Part shown: positions 24,220 to 37,100 of the stretch, in pieces
How positions within the stretch are numbered: position 1 is the first letter of the stretch
Layout: every line of letters starts with the position of its first letter
Assembly (NCBI RefSeq): GCF_004193775.1
Contig: NC_041012.1
Span: 9,197,223-9,261,222, forward strand
DNA: 64,000 nt
Source: Glycine soja
Lineage: Eukaryota; Streptophyta; Magnoliopsida; Fabales; Fabaceae
Direction: 5' to 3'
Translations under genes and position numbers: made by a program
The notes under the pieces: generated by a model
The model's database searches: none
What the model saw: only the letters and a program-made list of their open reading frames with translations
What the model was told of the DNA's origin: nothing

Positions 24220-26990
24220 AAGCAACTATCAAAAACAATCGCAGGCTACAAAAGAAAAAAGAATAAGTGCACTGCCTCTTCAATGAATTGCCTCCTCAAT
24301 AAGCCTGGATTAGCAAAACTGGATACCTTCATAAAAGAATTACTCTGGCCACCAGGTTTCTTGTAGTGATGCAGACAAAAAACAGCAGGACTCTGCCAGC
24401 TGTTTTGTCCTTGTAGTTGATGACCCAATAAGAGAATGATTTTTGACAGTTTTGGCACAAAATGAACGTACCTGGGAGAAAGTTGAGGAGGATATCATAT
24501 CTTTACCTCGAAGGATATCAAGTATCATGAAACATAAACGTGGAGAATAAAAGAAGTTTAAAGAAAAAAGAAAAATAAAAAGACTAGGCATGTATAATAG
24601 GAGGATTTATCAGTACATTATAAATGACAGGGTATCATTGCTTATAAGGCTACACCTCGATAACTTGACAACGAAAGGATCAACGAGTAAATAAATAGTA
24701 ATCTTAAGAAAAATCAACCTTTCCACTAATACAACGTATGAGGGAAGGCTATGCAATGAATAGGAAGGACGCCAAAGTAAACTTTTCCAGCTGGGTTAAA
24801 ATAATTCAATTGTTTGACAATACTATAGGAAAGAAAATCAAAGCATCCAGCATGTGTGATGTTGAAGAGTAGCAACGAGATAAGTTCCTTATGATGCAAA
24901 AGGGGATTTGCTGTGTGGAGAAGAACCAAACAGCTTTTCTATCACAATAATAACACCACTGTTTAGATAGGTCAAAGGAGGGGGAGTGTGAGAGCATGAG
25001 AGGAACATTTGTTCTAATATCCTGAAGACATGATGCACTAAAATCGGGATATCACCACCAACTAAGACACAAAACTCCTATCCAAAATTTATGACTAGAC
25101 GGTATCTTTCCTTGTCATTTATTTCTTTTGATCCTTACCACAAGGGATCGTGAAAGTCCCTATGTAAGTCAAGTCAAATTCCAACCAAATAAAGACACAA
25201 TCTACTCTCAATCTCAACATAAAGGTAACATCAGATAGGGAACAAAATCATAAACATGCTTAAAACAGATAAAAAGTTATGCATTCAACATCCTAGCAAC
25301 ACATAACATTGTGATACCAAGTGTGATCACAAAAAAAAAAAAACATGATCACTTGGAACACTGTTGACAACCTTTGTGCACAAAACAAAACCACATTATG
25401 CAAAAAAAGGGTCTTTTCTTCTTCTTTTTTGCCATTTAGAAAACAAGGGACAAAAGGGTGAAGCCCCAGATAAAGGGGCAACCCATAGTTATGCAAGCTC
25501 GGATCTTTAGCACGAAAAGGTTTATATAGTTTTAGAAAAGAGCACTAATCTGTTGCAACGTTGGAAAACAACAAAAGCACGTTTAGCCATGCGAGAGTGA
25601 TGCAATGAGGTTGAGCATCCTCACCTTTGTTCAAGCTTGTGGCATTTTTGTCAGCCCCAGAGAGACATTGAGATGTAGAAAAACACAATGGAGTCGGTGG
25701 TTGTACCTTGTTTGGTTGAACAGTTAGATTAGATAGGTAGGAGTTATACGTAAGGTCTAGAATAGATTGTGGGCAGTGTTCTGCAATAATAGTACCCTCT
25801 TCTACTCTCAACTGGTGATGTTTCAAGCTGAACAAAAATAAAGCACATGTTTGTGAATGAAAAAAGCTTCAAAATGTGTGAAACTACGAAGGTTGCCACC
25901 TGCTTTTACCGTACGGTTTTTTGAATTTCAAAGAAGTTTCCTTTTTTCCAAGACGCTTTTAATTAAACTCGGTACGGTTTTAAACTTTTAATAATACAAA
26001 AGAGTTCTTTTTTTTTTGGTTAATTAAACTGGCAATGCATTTAACGTGGAAAAGAGCAAAAGTGGCCCCTGAATGATGTGATGAATCGCTTTAGCATAAA
26101 AAGTGGGATATACGTTTCTTTATTTTGGGGATATTCGTTTTTTAATCAATGGTATAGATGGATTAGTGACTGATAGAAGCCATGATGTTTGTAGTTGTGA
26201 ATATTGTAAATAGGTCCTCCAATGAAATGTAAACATTAATGTTTTTTTAACCATAATATTAATAGAAAATTGTTATCGATGATAATTTAAGCTATTTAAT
26301 TTGCTTTAGAAAAAAAAACTAAAATGAAAAAAGAAAAGAAAGAAAGAATATAAAAAAATCATTTGATAAGATATTTAGTTGTTAAGGAAAATGATATCAT
26401 GTAACTTAAGTCAATAATTATATCATTTAATAATTTTATATACCATGTAAAATTGAATGACTGTCTCATAGATCTAATTATTGAATTATAATTATATAAT
26501 ATTTTGATTATTTATCTCAAAATTTATGAAAATTGAACATCAATAAAAAAAGTAATTAAAATTATTGATGTTTTTGTATATTTTAAAAAATATGTATTAC
26601 ATGGATCTTGATTCCTATGAATGAAGCATCAATTTTGTTTATTAATGTAAAATTTAGTTTATATGATCTACAAAAAATAAATTTTCAATTCAAGTGTGAC
26701 TTTTGATATAAAATTACTTAATTGAAAGTTATTAAAATGTATATAGTCAGGATAAGTTATGAAATGAAAATTCTTTTAGGAAATATTTTGAAATATATAT
26801 ATTTTTAAGAATTATTTTTTAAATAAGAGTGTTTTAAAGAGTTATTATCAGTCTCATTGAACCACATATCTTATTTTAATATCATATAGTAGTACTCAAC
26901 ATTTGATTTTTTTTTGCAATAAAAAAACATTTGATTTTTTTTTACTGGAATATACTAATATTTATGTAGAAATAAGAATCTCAATGTAGG
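24220..26990. other. Intergenic region upstream of LPAT, up to the LINE
   Basis: The part next to LPAT (24220 to about 25900) is less AT-biased than usual and probably contains the LPAT leader and promoter, perhaps with a leader intron. Open frames on the minus strand at 24726-24997 and 25545-25835 have no recognisable domains. From 25900 to 26990 the DNA is AT-rich with poly-A/T runs and shows no gene. Confidence 0.5.
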
Positions 26991-27009
26991 ATGAAATATA
27001 CTAAAAAAA

Positions 27010-30000
27010 TGTGTGACTAACAATCTAACATATATTATGGGGGATTTCAACAATCTTCTATCCTCAGATGCTAAAAAAGGGCGTGTGGACCATCCTTCCA
27101 GGTTGTTGAGGCTTTGGAGATGTTGTTATAGAGGCAAACCTTGTAGGACATTCCATTACATGGATGCCCTTTATACCTTGAAGAGCGTTTGGACAAAGCC
27201 ATGGCCAGACAATCTTGGTTAGACACATTCCCTGACTGCAAGCTCATGAATACTATTGCAGGAGTCTCTGATCATTCCCCTATTATTATGGCCCTTTTTC
27301 GTCAAGAAACGTTGAAGAAGATGACCTTGACACAGTTGGAAGGAATGGTTGGTCCTCAAATGTGTCCCTTAATTTTCTCTCAAAAGTCTATACATGTTTT
27401 TATGAGCTTTTAGCTTGGGGCCACCGCATCCACACTCGCTTCAAAAATGATATCAAGAAATGTAAGGACAGATTGGAGATTTTAAGGTACTCTGATGCCC
27501 TTAGCTGTATGCGTGATTTTAAAAATACCAGGGAGGATTTAAATCTGCTTCTTTCCTAAGAAGAATTATTTTGGAGACAGAGACCCAAAGTTCACTGATA
27601 AGGGATGGGGATGCTAATACAAAAAAAATTCATGCTATTGCAAATGCTAGAAAGAAGAAGAGTTTCATTTCAAAGCTTTCTAATGACGGCGAGGATATTA
27701 TTTCTAATCATAGTGATCTTTGTAACCTTGCTCGAAACTATTTTGAATCCCTATATAGCTACAATGATGTTGATGTTGCAGTCACTGTTGATCATGTTGA
27801 GCCAAAATTGACTATGTTTGATAATGTCTCCCTCGTAACTCCTTTTGAAAAATGGGAATTCAAGGAAGCTGCTTTTCAGATGCACTCTAATAAATCCCCT
27901 GGACCAGATGGCTTTAATCCTACTTTCTACAAATGATTTTGGGACCTACTTGGTGATTATATCTTTAACAATGGTGTTGCCTAGATGGACAATGTTTTTT
28001 CCCTCCTAAACTAAGTAGCACTGATATTGTATTGATCCCAAAAATTGACACACCTGCCTCTATGAAAGATTTGTGACCTATTTCTTTATGCAATGTCCTT
28101 TATAAGATTGTCTCAAAAGTGCTTGCTAACAGATTATGAGTTGTGCTACCTCTGTGTATCTCTAAGGAGTAATCTACATTTGTGGAGGGCAAATCCATCC
28201 TTGATAATGTCTTGGTTGCCATTGAGACCATCCATCACTTGAAATGTAAGGTGAGAGGTAAGGAAGGGGAATTTGCTCTAAAGATGGGCATCCGTAAAGC
28301 TTTTGATAAGGTGGATTAGAGATATTTGAATGTCATGCTTCTAAAAATGGGCTTTGATCCAAAGTGGGTAACTTGGATGAGGATGTGTGTTGAATCTGTG
28401 AACTTTAATGTGTTGGTCAATGGAGAGGCAGTGGGACCCATTTCACCAGGGAGAGGACAGGGGAACCCAGTGTCCCCTTATCTTTTTATTATATGTATGG
28501 AGGAACTTACTTAGTTAATGAGGGTTCATGAGAGAAAGGGAGATCTTCACGGCCTCAAAGTGTGTAGAGGAGCCCCTCTTCTCACACACTTTTTTGCTGA
28601 CCATCTCTTCCTATTTTGCAGGGCTAATGTTAATTAAGTTGATATCCTTCACAGTATTCTCGGTGCTTTTGAGAAAGCCTCAGGTCTTTCCATCATCTTC
28701 CAGAAATCTGAATTTTTTTAGCAGAAACACACCACCCAGCATCAAGCAACAAATCTCTGGACAACTGCAAGTTACAGATTGTCTGGGAACAGGGAAATAC
28801 CTTGGGATGCCCTCTATGAATGGTAGGAAGAAAAAATCCATCTTCTCCTATCTGAGGGATAAAATTTGGAGGAAGATCCAACAGTGGTTAACACCTTTCA
28901 AAGGTTGGTAGAGAAGTGCTCATCAAATCAGTATCTCAAGCTATTCTTGCTTACTGCATGAGTGTTTTTCTCCTCCCTTCTACCCTTCAAGATGAGATCC
29001 AAAAGATGATGAACTCATTCTGGTGGGGTAGTAATAGAAACTATGGGAAAGGCATAAATTGGCTAAGTTGGGAGCGTCTAACAATCAGGAAGAAGGATGA
29101 ATGTATGAGATTTAGACATTTATATGCTTTTAATTTGTCTATGCTAGGTAAGCAAGGATTGAAGCTAGCTTCTGATGGACATTGGGAGATGGGAAAACTG
29201 CCAAAGTTTGGAAGGACCCATCGCCACGATCTACTGATGGTTCATTCGTCACCAACCCCATTATTGATGGTCTGGAGGACTTATCAGTTGAGGCTTTGGT
29301 AGACCCTTTTCAACAAAGTCCTGGAACAAAATTATTCTAAATGACCTTTTCACAGCAGAGGATGTCACTAGAATTCTTTCAATGCCAACCTATTTCAGGG
29401 ATGAACTAGACAAGCTTACATGGATGTTTAGTAGAGATGGATTTTACACAGTCAAATCCGCATACTTTCATGCTACACAGAGTATGGTAGACAACTCAAG
29501 TCTGCGTGAAGAAGGACGGTAGATGGATATATGGCAACTGAAGATTCCACAAAGGGTGTTGATAATTATGGAGAATAGCACGAAACTGTCTCCCTACGCA
29601 TGACAGGCTTCTAACAAAGGGTGTTGATTGCCCACCCACTTGCTCTTTGTGCTCACATTATATTGAAAACGATTGGCACATTTTTGTTGGTTGTGAGCAT
29701 GCGAAGAAGGCTTGGGAGGAGGTATCGCTCTGGAACAAAATACAGGAAGTTGCTGTAACTGGGGATGACATGAAATCACTTATATTCACATCATTAAAAG
29801 CATTCACCACTGTTCAAACAGATACCTTTGGTTTCTTTGGAAGCGACGTAACGAGAAACTTTAGGAAAATATACAGAAGCCCCTCAACATATCATTGAAC
29901 TCTCCTTCCAGTATACTCATGATTGGAAGTAACTCTGTTACCGCAGACCTTCACTACCCTCTGCTGCTAATAGTTCAACGCCAAAATGGTCCAGACCATC

Positions 30001-30420
30001 GCTAGAGTTCATCAAATGTAATCTGGATGCCTCACTCTTTCGCAATTATCTTCTTCATGGACTTGGGGCATGCAACAGAAACTCACAGGGAACTTTTGTT
30101 GCTGATTTATCTTGCTGGTTCAAGGGCCTTCTTCCACCCATGGAAGCTGAAGATCGAGCTCTATCTCAAGTTATAACTTGGTTACTGAACAACAACTTCA
30201 CCAAAGTCATCCTGGAAATTGACTGTCAGCAGCTAGTGGACACCATCAACACGAGCTATTTCCAAAAAAATGAAGTTGGAGATATCCTAAAGCTCTGTGT
30301 TTCTAAATGTTCAAGTTTTGAAAACTGTTCAATTTAGTTTGTTAGTAGGCAAACCAATCAAGTTATTCATTCCTTAGCAAGAACATCTAGATTCTATGTT
30401 TGTCAACATGCTTTTGATCA
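27010..30420 (+). mobile_element. Degenerate LINE (non-LTR) retrotransposon ORF2: endonuclease, RT, zf-RVT, RNase H
   Basis: The order of domain remnants is that of plant L1-type ORF2. At about 27035 MGDFNN and at 27265 the SDHSPI block mark the C-terminal half of the AP endonuclease. SPGPDGFNPTFYK (27895) and GRGQGNPVSPYLFI (28452) are reverse-transcriptase motifs. The RT active-site block reads FADH at 28593-28604 in place of FADD. A zinc-binding 'CSHYIENDWHIFVGCEHA' zf-RVT block lies at 29647-29706, and an RNase H-like block (CNLDASLF, EAEDRALSQVITWLL, EIDCQQLVD) at 30016-30235. The frame is broken by many stops and shifts (for example TGA 27934, TAG 28317, TAG 28513). The 5' end is missing and the 3' end is unclear. 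The element is dead and lies just upstream of the PLAA promoter. Confidence 0.95.
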
Positions 30421-30429
30421 TAGTCATTC

Positions 30430-31114
30430 CTTAGCAATTCAGTTTGTTAATATAAGTCTCTCCTTTTTAAATCATTTATCTCTCTCCTTTCTTTTTTTTT
30501 TACAACAATCATTTATCTCTCTTAATCTATCTTTTTTATATTACTTGTAAACTAGTATTTTAGAACTAGTTTTAGTGGGCTAGATATAATCAAACACAAG
30601 AGTATGAGAAGAACATAATATAGATAAGAGCGGGATAACCTTTAATTTTATCCAATATTTAGTACATAATAAATAAGTAGACAACAAATTAAATATAATA
30701 AGATATAATATAAATTATATTCAAATAGTAAAATTATTATTTTGTTAAAACTACTTATAGTTTTCTTAAAGTTTAGATCAAAATTATGAATTTTAAAGAT
30801 TAAATCAAAATTGAGATTTTTAAAAAAATTTAAAATTTAATTTACAAAAATTCTAAAAATGAAAATCACAAATTAAAATTTAAAGGAAAAAGTTACAATT
30901 TATTCTTAATTTTAAAACAACTTCCCGTAAACCTATTTTTACCTCTCCAATAATTACAGTAAGGTGAGATGGACTAGAAGTGGTGTCTTGCGAAAGAGGA
31001 AAAACTAAAAAGAAAACACCTTTAAAGAAGCAAGCAAGGAAGCCTGCTAGCTTGGTTTGTTTCTGCTGTGAGCTGCGATCCTTAAACCTTTCTCTCTCTC
31101 ACTCACTCAATCAA
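30430..31114 (+). other. Promoter and leader region of PLAA
   Basis: AT-rich DNA between the LINE relic and the PLAA start codon. A CT-rich leader (TCTCTCTCTCACTCACTC near 31090-31110) directly precedes the ATG. No TATA box is convincing in the poly-A/T background. Confidence 0.5.
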
Positions 31115-34100
31115 ATGGACATTGATTTCAAAGAATACCAATTGCGCTGCGAGCTTCGCGGACACGAAGACGACGTAAAATTCCCTTTAAATTCTTTCCA
31201 ACCTCAAACATCGTCATTTTTATCTTAATTTTCAATTTGCATTTGATTGTTTGGTCGGTCACTCAGGTTCGCGGAATATGCGTGTGCGGCAGCGAGGGCA
31301 TAGCGACGTCGTCGAGGGACCGAACCGTCAGGTTGTGGTCTCTGGACGACAGCCGCAAGTTCGTGAGTTCCAAGATTCTGTTGGGCCACACCAGCTTCGT
31401 GGGACCCTTGGCATGGATTCCTCCGAATTCGGAGTTCCCGCATGGTGGGGTCGTGTCTGGCGGCATGGACACACTCGTGTGTGTCTGGGACTTGAAGACC
31501 GGTGAGAAGGTTCACACTCTCAAGGGCCATCAGCTGCAGGTCACTGGCATTGCCTTTGATGATGGGGATGTTGTGTCCTCTTCTGTTGATTGGTAGGGTT
31601 TTTCAATTTTTTATTTTAGCATCAACCATTCTTTTGATTTTAATTATGCTTTAGTTGTTGTTCCGAGTGGTATTGAACCGTTTCTGTTAAGCAAGGTCTC
31701 GGATTTGAGTCTTGTAGATGGAAAAAAACATGATTAAGAGTGGAGAACCCCACTAAAGGTGGCCAGCTATGTTCCCCGACGGAGATTAGTCATTGGTAAA
31801 GTCGGTGGGTACTCCGTACCAATAACATGGTTTCAAAATAAAAAATAAAAGTATGCTTCAGTTTGCTTGGATTCCTTGTTTAAAGTCTTTTTTTTATCAG
31901 CAAATGTTAGTTTTAGTTTTGTTAGAAATGTCAGTTGGGGAATTCGAATCCACGACCTCCCCCCTCTCTTCTTCTTTCACCCTTCCCCGATCACTTATCC
32001 AACCTTACATCTCCCTTGTTTAAAGTCTCTTGATACTGATTTTGTTTCAATTTTGATGTGATTCTTGCACTCTTTACTGTTGTGTAGTACCTTAAAACGG
32101 TGGAGGAATGGGCAATCTGTAGAGTGGTGGGAGGCTCATAAGGCACCAGTTCAAGCAGTTATAAAGCTGCCTTCAGGGGAGCTTGTTACTGGTAGGTATT
32201 GTTACTTGTTGATGCATTTTTGTAAAAACTTTTTATTATGTCTTACTAGTTTATAGTCATGTTTCTAAGTAAGGATTTATAGTTGGGATGCTGGCTATGT
32301 GCGTGAGATCTTGTTACCTATAATGCTTTTATGCTTGGGAATGATATTGGATTGAAATAAGTTTGTTAACTTATCTTCTGACGGTTTTAGGTTCAAGTGA
32401 CTCTACTTTAAAGCTTTGGAGAGGAAAAACTTGCTTGCATACCTTTCAAGGACATTCAGGTTTGCTTTACTGTCTTTAGACTTGCATGATGTGTTTTATA
32501 TTTGTTTTGGTATGCATGTGTTGTAATTTGTGAATTTTCCTCATACATTTCCTTGGGTGGTACAGAATTGTGTAATTTTGTCGAGGTTCAATATATTGCT
32601 TCGCATATTTGTGATTCGTGAATTCATTTTATTTTTCAACATATCATTTTGATTGTTTTTGCCAACTTGATTTGTTTTTTCCAATTTAAAGAAGGCCAGA
32701 GAGGTTGTCTGCTTGTAGCAATTGTGTTGCCTTGGAAACATGTTTTAGCAGTTAGAGGAGTGCTAGCAACACACTCTCTAATGCATCCTTTTTAACACAC
32801 ACTCTACTATTGGTTAAAATTTATTGAGAACTACAAAATCAAGAGATAGACTCATCAAATAAGTGGTGGGACCCACAAAAATTGTAATTTTCAATAAATT
32901 TCAGTTAATAATATAGTGTGGAGTGTGTTGTTAGCATTTCTCTTAGCAGTCATATTATATCCTTTTATGCTGTTATGGGCTACATTCCCCCCCTCACCCC
33001 GTTGTTATTAATGTCACTGTGCTAATGCTGATGACCTTTGAGGATTGTACAGATACAGTTCGATGCTTGTCTGTTATGTCTGGTCTTGGAATCCTATCTG
33101 CATCCCATGATGGGTGGGTTCATTTCTGCACACACTCCTCTAGATCTAATTAATGAATCCCTGGTAGTTCAGAAAATATATATGCCCTGCTTGACTTGTT
33201 TCTGTTGCTTGCTACAGTTCTCTCAGATTATGGGCAGTAAGTGGTGAAGTGCTAATGGAGATGGTTGGTCATACTGCTATTGTTTATTCAGTTGATTCAC
33301 ATGCATCAGGACTTATTGTCAGTGGTAGCGAAGACCATTTTGCCAAAGTTTGGAAAGGTGATTACCTCTTTCTAGCTTCTTGTGATGGAGATCGTGTGAC
33401 ATTGGAACATTATCATTATCATCAAATATTACTCCAGTGACAATAAACAAAATTTATGAGTTTAATGGCCCTTGTTTGTTTTTGAGTGTGATAAGTGAGC
33501 TACAGAATTAATGATGGTGGTTGGTCTTACGTAAGTTTATAGGGGAGGGTTCTTTTTTTGGGGAAGGGGGTCTCATCCTGTTCCTTTTTAGGAAACTGCT
33601 TGATATTCTGTTATCTTTGGTTAGCCACAACTTTTACAATTCATAGGTTCAGCGTTAATGTTTTGATTTATGTCTTATCCATCATTTTTGCAACGTTTGT
33701 TTTTTAAATTATATATATAAGGAGTACAAGTTTTATTTTTGACTGTCATTTAAAGAGAATTTTCTCTTCCATTATGTACATGAAGCTTCCAAGGTTGTAA
33801 GCTGCTCAAAGGCATCAGTTTTTCTCTATGAAACACCAATACATTAATTTCCTTCACGTATCCATATTCAATACTAATACTCTTGGATACTTAACCGATG
33901 CGCATAGATGAGGTATCCATGCTTTTAAAAAAGTTTTGAAAATCCAATAGAGATATATGAGATATAGAAACATAGAAGCATTGTCCCTTGATGAACTAAA
34001 AATGTAAATTGTCCTCTTTATGGACGGTTTCAAGAAAGGAATGAGATTAATAGTATTATTCCTATTTGTAGACAATAGGAAGTAATTTATGCTGACAATG

Positions 34101-37100
34101 ATTTATAATTTTTTTTAATAAAGTCCAAGAAGTATTGATGCTGACAACACTAACTAGGAATGTTTTATTAATTTTTATACATATTTAGATATGTATCTAA
34201 ACATAGAATTTAATAGATATGCACTGTCGCTGTAAATTTTTATACTGTCAGCCAATTATAAATAATTTTTTGTATGACTTTTAAGGTAGCTATTATCAAA
34301 GTCAACAAACTTACCATATATGATAATTTGTGATTGAATGACAGCGTAATTAACACTGTCAGTACATATACGATTTTCTCTTTAAATTTATTGTATCCTA
34401 TAGTAGCTGTATCAATTATCTAATACGTATTGCATCTGATACACATATATCGTATTTGTGCATCACTTGGCTTTAGTTTTGGTTTTTTGCCTCAACTTAT
34501 GCAACTTTGGTTTCAAATTACAGACTTTTTTCTCCTAAAACTTTTTCAGATGGAGTTTGTGTTCAGAGCATAGAACATCCTGGTTGTGTTTGGGATGCAA
34601 AATTTATGGAAAATGGTGATATTGTGACAGCATGCTCAGATGGAGTAGTACGCATTTGGACCGTAGATCAGGATAATGTTGCTGACCAGTTAGAGCTTGA
34701 TTTATACACTTCGCAACTTTCTCAATACAAAGCTAGTAGGTATGTTTTGTTTATTTAGCTGTCATAATGTGCTCTGCTACTCCCTCATCACATCAGTTTC
34801 TCCTTTTCTTGTCTGTCTCTACATTGTGAATTCTTAACTAAGATTTCCACTCTGAAAATATATGGTTCATTTGTTCGTTGAGAATAAATGATTTCTTTTT
34901 CTTGGGAACATTTTACACCCTGTAAATTCAAATATATTCCTGGTTTTTGTTTTTATTTTTAAAATTTTAATTTATAGATCATGTTGTGTTAGGATTAACT
35001 ATGTCTTGCTATTATTCATGACCTAAGGTTGATCTGTTAATTTTTGCTAGAAAGAGGGTTGGAGGATTGAAACTGGAAGAGTTACCAGACTTGGAGGCAC
35101 TGAAGATCCCAGGTCTGATTTTAAGGTTTTCCTTTTCAAAAGTCATTTGGCATAAGCTTTTCCCAATATACCCATAATTTTTTTTCTTCTTTTGGAGTGT
35201 TGGGGTTGGAGGCAAGTGGAATTTGCTAGTGATGGGCATCATGTTGGGCCGGAGATTGCCCACTTTTGTAATTCAAATGCTATATTGAATGTCTTTTCCG
35301 ATAGGATAAACAAGCTTGATTGCATGAAACTGTAGCATTAAATAGTTATAAATATTCAACAGTTCTGCAGATGATTGATGACTTCTGTAATTTATATTTG
35401 TGCATAATACAATGTGGTTGCAATTATCACCCCCCCACCCCCTTGTCGTGTTATTAATTTTTTGCATAATCTAGCATCCCAGTGTTTGCCTTGGTTTCTG
35501 TTTTAACCATCTTCTGGTTCTGAGCAGGAACTACTGATGGCCAGACAAAAGTAGTCAGAGAGGGGGATAATGGGGTGGCATATGGGTGGAACATGAAAGA
35601 ACAAAAGTGGGATAAAGTAATTCCCTTACTTTGCACTATATGAACTTTTGGTTTCTATTTTTTCTGTTTCCATTAACCTGTCTATTTCTTTTGCCTAAGA
35701 CAAAATTCAAGTGGGCACTTTCAGTGCCAAATTTAGAAGATATTACAAGATTATTCTTTATTAACAATTTATGTTTACTTAAAGATTGGTGAAGTTGTTG
35801 ATGGACCAGAGGAATCAAATCGCCAATTTTTTGATGGTATTCAGTATGATTATGGTCAGTTTCCTTTGTTTCCCTCGAACACTTGATTAGGTTTGCCTTC
35901 TTAACATTCATTTCTTATAATTTTTACCTGTGGCTGCTCAGTGTTTGATGTGGATATTGGAGATGGTATGCCTACCCGTAAGTTGCCATACAATCGATCA
36001 GGTACAAATTTTTACCATCAGGCTGCATGTTTAATCCTAACTTAATAATGAACAGATTCATTCTCTTGTACCAACATCAAGAGATGTTATTATCTGTGTG
36101 TTCGATGAATATTTTGGTATAGAAGAATTTGTCTGGCCTATTAGAGTCATTGGAAACATATTATTAATTATTATTTCATTAGTTTCTTAAATGTATTGTA
36201 TAATTTAATTATGAAAACTTAGAGTAGTAGATGGATTTGTTCATATTCCATTAGATAAAAAGGATTTTGCAGCATGAAAAGTCAATGAAAACTAGTATGG
36301 TAGATTGCATCAGTTTCCAGAAGGCACGTTTCATGTGTGCGTGTGCATGCTTGGTCAATGTACTAAGAAAGAGTTGTTGTTTTGCCCTATCCTGTATAAA
36401 AGGAGGAGGTATGGAGTGGTAAAGTACCACTCAAATGTTTTTGTTTTCCTTGCATTTGATTTTTGCTTATGCTCTGAAGTCTGAAGTGACAGTACTTTTA
36501 AGATAGTAGAGAGAGATTTGTGAAGAAGATTGTGTCAATCTTCTCAAATCCCTTATTTGTTTGTGTTGTGAATATACCACCCTCTCTTATGAGTGGTTTA
36601 ATTGTTAGGGCTTATGAAGATGCATGAGGTTTCTAAGACTTCTTGATGTACGACTTATCCATTAAGTTTTATCAGCTACTTTATTGTCCCTTTTCTGCTT
36701 TAAGTGTTGTTTGCCTTGTATGACCTACGTTAGATGCTAAGAATCAAACCTTGTCCTACTTTATGCATGTGAATGATAATCTGCTAACTAATATGATGTC
36801 TCCAGATAATCCATATGATGTTGCTGATAAATGGCTACTCAAGGAGAATCTTCCTCTTTCTTTTCGTGAGCAAATTGTACAGTTTATTCTTCAAAATACT
36901 GGACAAAACAATACTACTTTTGATGCTTCATTTCGCGATCCCTTCACTGGCTGTAAGTATAATGTCTGTTAAATAAATAAAAAATGATGGTGATCAATGA
37001 CATTCATTATTTTGTAGTCCTCGTTGTTTACTTGATTGTTTTTCGCTTATTTTCTGTTTTAGCCCATGCTTATGTACCAGGACAACCTTCACGTATGTCT

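Noticed and set aside
25545..25835. 96-codon minus-strand open frame upstream of LPAT
   Set aside because: No recognisable motif and no splice link to LPAT exon 1 could be established; more likely leader or promoter DNA.
31225..31530. Minus-strand and alternative-frame ORFs over PLAA exon 2
   Set aside because: They are shadows of the GC-rich WD40 exon; the plus-strand frame carries the WD motifs and correct splice borders.
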